Program-made: the position numbers and the translations under genes
Notes under the pieces: model-generated
Seen by the model: the letters and a program-made list of their open reading frames with translations, nothing else
The model's database searches: none
Told to the model about the DNA's origin: nothing
DNA from: Aliivibrio sp. EL58
GTDB lineage: Bacteria; Pseudomonadota; Gammaproteobacteria; Enterobacterales; Vibrionaceae
Length of the DNA: 64,000 bases
Direction: 5' to 3'
NCBI RefSeq assembly: GCF_900312675.1
Contig: NZ_OMPC01000001.1
Span: 603,633 to 667,632 of the forward strand
Shown: positions 61,975 to 64,000 of the stretch, one piece after another
Layout of the letters: every line of letters begins with the position of its first letter
Position numbering within the stretch: position 1 is the first letter of the stretch

Positions 61975-62776
61975 GATCCAACCTCACTTCTTCATTGTTA
62001 TCATTAAAGACAAACTGCAGCTTAACTAAACCATTACGTACAAGAGAGGCGTGCTCTACATCAAATTGTACACTTTTGATTTTTTCAGCCATTAAGTCAC
62101 GATCTCCTACGCTTAATTCTGCAGGGGAAAGCTCACTACGAGACAGCGGATAATTCGCATAACGATATAGTTGGCTCCCCTCTAAGCAATAAGCCACTGG
62201 GGTTTTATAGGCGAATAAACGATGTGCAGGGGAGTTTGCTTTAAAGCTTGTCTCTTGAGTAAAGGGAAGTACAACCATGGTTGATTGTGATGTGTTTGTC
62301 TCAAGCAATGGAATAAAATCCACATCTTGTTTTACTTCTGCAATTGTTGTGGGCTCTATCTTTATGGTATCTAAAGGTGAAATGTCCTTTAATAGGGCAT
62401 CTGCATTCATCGGCATGATCACGATACGCTCTGCTTTAGTGAACCCATGTTCAGGTAATACTCTCATCGTCTCTGCCGATTCTGGTGCTAATGGTAATGC
62501 CTCATAGACAGCAGTATTAGTGATTGGTAACCACTCAATACAGTGGGTAGATGCGTTAACTTGTACACTGTTTGGTACGGCATCACGAATTTCTTTGTGC
62601 ATATGTTCAGTAACAAAACGACCTTGAAGTAGCAGTTCTTCACGGGTGGTGGTATCGGTATAAATTGTCATACTGTGCTGAATAATGGCACTGAGCGAAA
62701 CTCCGACAACCCCTAATAAAACAATAGAGATAACCATCTCGATTAAGGTAAAACCTTGCTGTTTTTTAAATAGCAT
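61946..62776 (-). CDS. mshO: MshO minor pilin
   Basis: A 276-residue type IV prepilin-like protein. The leader MLFKKQQG is cut before FTLIEMVISIVLLGVVGVSL, which has the normal Phe1 and Glu5. The large C-terminal domain is consistent with a PilW/MshO-type minor pilin at or near the pilus tip. It overlaps mshP by 29 nt and its start overlaps the mshD stop by one base, so the minor pilins are translated as a block. Confidence 0.92.
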   Translation of the reverse strand: MLFKKQQGFTLIEMVISIVLLGVVGVSLSAIIQHSMTIYTDTTTREELLLQGRFVTEHMHKEIRDAVPNSVQVNASTHCIEWLPITNTAVYEALPLAPESAETMRVLPEHGFTKAERIVIMPMNADALLKDISPLDTIKIEPTTIAEVKQDVDFIPLLETNTSQSTMVVLPFTQETSFKANSPAHRLFAYKTPVAYCLEGSQLYRYANYPLSRSELSPAELSVGDRDLMAEKIKSVQFDVEHASLVRNGLVKLQFVFNDNNEEVRLDHDVLIANTP

Positions 62777-63324
62777 TAGAAGTTTCCTCGAAAGACAGAG
62801 AAAGGATAGTGTTGGCCACTAGGGTCAATAACATCAACAACAATGCGCTTTCGGTTTCCGCTTACGGTATCGGCAATTCCATCTAGATTTGTATCATAAA
62901 AAACGGTGATAGAAATTGAAAAATTAGGATACACAGACCCTAAGTTATCGCCTAATACATCCTGAATATTGCCAGAGAGTCCATCAAAATCATCGACATC
63001 GTTGTAGAGAGTTCGTGTTGTTTTATCTTCGTTAGCTTCTTCATCTGGTCCTAATTTGTCAGGAGTTGTACAAAAAGGTTTTTTGGTCGGTTCACATACA
63101 GGCAAACCCCCATTAGGCCCACTGTTTTGGTCAAATTGGCGACCTAATATCTCATCCATCACAGCAGCACCAAGTTCAGCCGCTTTTGTTGAGTAGATTA
63201 ATTCTACGTTTTGCTGCGATTTAGGTACTAAGGCGGTTGTTACGGTAAGTAATGCAAAACTCATTAATATAATAGACAACACAATGGAGATTAAACTGAA
63301 TCCACGCTGATGCTTAACAGGCAT
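62776..63324 (-). CDS. mshD: MshD minor pilin
   Basis: A 182-residue prepilin-like protein. I start at ATG 63324 (MPVKHQRG) because GAGGGG precedes it; the longer frame lies within mshC. The cleavage region is QRG followed by FSLISIVLSIILMSFALLTV. Residue 5 of the mature helix is Ser instead of the usual Glu, as in some minor pilins such as PilV types. The acidic mature domain has GPDEEANEDKTTRTLYNDVD. It overlaps mshC by 11 nt. Confidence 0.9.
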   Translation of the reverse strand: MPVKHQRGFSLISIVLSIILMSFALLTVTTALVPKSQQNVELIYSTKAAELGAAVMDEILGRQFDQNSGPNGGLPVCEPTKKPFCTTPDKLGPDEEANEDKTTRTLYNDVDDFDGLSGNIQDVLGDNLGSVYPNFSISITVFYDTNLDGIADTVSGNRKRIVVDVIDPSGQHYPFSVFRGNF

Positions 63325-63841
63325 GAATATACCCCTCTTTTTCAATGCAGATTTTTTGTTGTGATTGGCCAAAAATAGTAATTTCACACTTATCTGTTTT
63401 ACATTGTTCGATACGACCCATGCCATCAAAATCTAGTGCATAAGGAAAGGCCAAATTGATAAGGGTATTATTTGCGATTAAAGAGAAATATGCATTTTGG
63501 TTAGCTAATATCGCGACATAACTTATATCTTCGTTTTCAAGATAAACATCTCTTTTTTGAGTACTAGGAAAGACTGATGAACAATCGTTAGATAGTTTAT
63601 CTAAGCTCACTTGTTGTGCTCTATGCTCATCAATTAACCATCGATTACATTGCCCATTTCTGTGCATGGCGCGAGTTTGAGTTAAACGCAAAGAGCGCAG
63701 CAGTTCCGTTTGTAATGTGTGCGCAGAAATACTGCTAATTCCTGAGAAATAGCTGCTCGCGCTGAGGGAGAGAATTGAGAGCAAAACAATAACAGCAATT
63801 AGCTCAATCAAAGTGAATCCAGAGGTATGATTTCTAGTCAT
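63314..63841 (-). CDS. mshC: MshC minor pilin
   Basis: A 175-residue type IV prepilin-like protein. The leader MTRNHTSG precedes FTLIELIAVIVLLSILSLSA, with Phe1 and Glu5 intact. The GspH/FimT-type C-terminal region includes SLRLTQTRAMHRNGQCNRWL and a final Cys pair (QKICIEKEGYIHAC). It is the first of the minor-pilin genes in the window. In vibrios mshA and mshB precede it; they would lie beyond 64000. The ribosome-binding site is weak, so it may depend on the transcript from mshA. Confidence 0.92.
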   Translation of the reverse strand: MTRNHTSGFTLIELIAVIVLLSILSLSASSYFSGISSISAHTLQTELLRSLRLTQTRAMHRNGQCNRWLIDEHRAQQVSLDKLSNDCSSVFPSTQKRDVYLENEDISYVAILANQNAYFSLIANNTLINLAFPYALDFDGMGRIEQCKTDKCEITIFGQSQQKICIEKEGYIHAC

Positions 63842-64000
63842 TTTTTCGTTACAAAATGTAAGTCATATAGGAGTTGTGTAGTGTACGGAAGAAAGTTTTT
63901 AATAGAAGTGAAATAAGGTCTATTAACGTAATTATTTTGCTTTTTTCATGTTTGTAAAGCGTTAAATTATTTGCATTTATAGTATTTATTTTGCGATTCA

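Noticed and set aside
63325-63429. N-terminal extension of MshD
   Set aside because: It overlaps mshC out of frame and would bury the prepilin leader; ATG 63324 has GAGGGG.
63842-64000. Partial mshA gene at the right edge
   Set aside because: No pilin-like reading frame is visible in these 159 bases; mshA/mshB would lie beyond the window.
1-64000. CRISPR arrays, insertion sequences, tRNA or rRNA genes
   Set aside because: No regularly spaced repeats, transposase genes with terminal repeats, or recognisable RNA gene sequences were seen on either strand.

Overview
The window looks like chromosomal DNA of an Aliivibrio (Vibrio fischeri-type) bacterium. The DNA is AT-rich and Vibrio-like in style. 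It carries a VF530-family DNA-binding protein (a family named after a V. fischeri protein), the distal half of an MSHA pilus locus, an H-NOX/hybrid-kinase pair, several GGDEF proteins and many divergently arranged LysR/TetR/AraC regulators. I saw no rRNA, tRNA, insertion sequence, phage gene or CRISPR array. Family names below come from reading the proteins, not from database searches.

Layout. 1-17.4 kb is a mosaic of small units: a partial CxxC protein, an apparently untranslated region ending in two tandem terminators, a tandem ABM-like protein, a SET-type sugar exporter with a divergent AraC regulator, a secreted delta-type carbonic anhydrase with a divergent LysR, a DUF1254/DUF1214 secreted protein with a divergent LysR, a TetR-controlled RND efflux pump with two adaptor lipoproteins, an ArsR-linked permease/pentapeptide-repeat operon, and the VF530 gene.

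17.7-33.2 kb is one long ethanolamine-utilisation microcompartment operon in the order eutS-P-Q-T-D-M-M'-N-E-J-G-A-B-C-L-pduS-pduT-eutH, closed by a terminator. Ammonia-lyase EutBC with reactivase EutA and adenosyltransferase EutT makes acetaldehyde inside a shell of EutS/M/M'/N/L/PduT. EutE, EutG and EutD convert it to acetyl-CoA, ethanol and acetyl phosphate, and EutH imports ethanolamine. The operon is a hybrid: the 3' end that holds eutK-eutR in enterobacteria here holds a pduS-pduT redox pair and a displaced eutH. No eutR or eutVW is present in the window.

33.2-41.2 kb carries an SDR enzyme with a divergent LysR, a CHASE3-GGDEF protein, and a TonB-receptor/YfiR/YfiN-like c-di-GMP operon. 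41.7-47.1 kb is a cmtBA-yggP-yggD-yggC-type PTS sugar-alcohol operon ending in a YcdX-like PHP phosphatase gene. 47.1-57.1 kb holds an MFS transporter preceded by a tiny histidine-rich ORF, a lipoprotein, a TPR-GAF-GGDEF protein, a DUF924 protein, H-NOX plus its hybrid kinase, a POT peptide permease and an M14-like peptidase. 57.1-63.8 kb is mshQ-P-O-D-C on the minus strand, with large lectin-like MshQ and four minor pilins; the mshA side lies beyond the window end.
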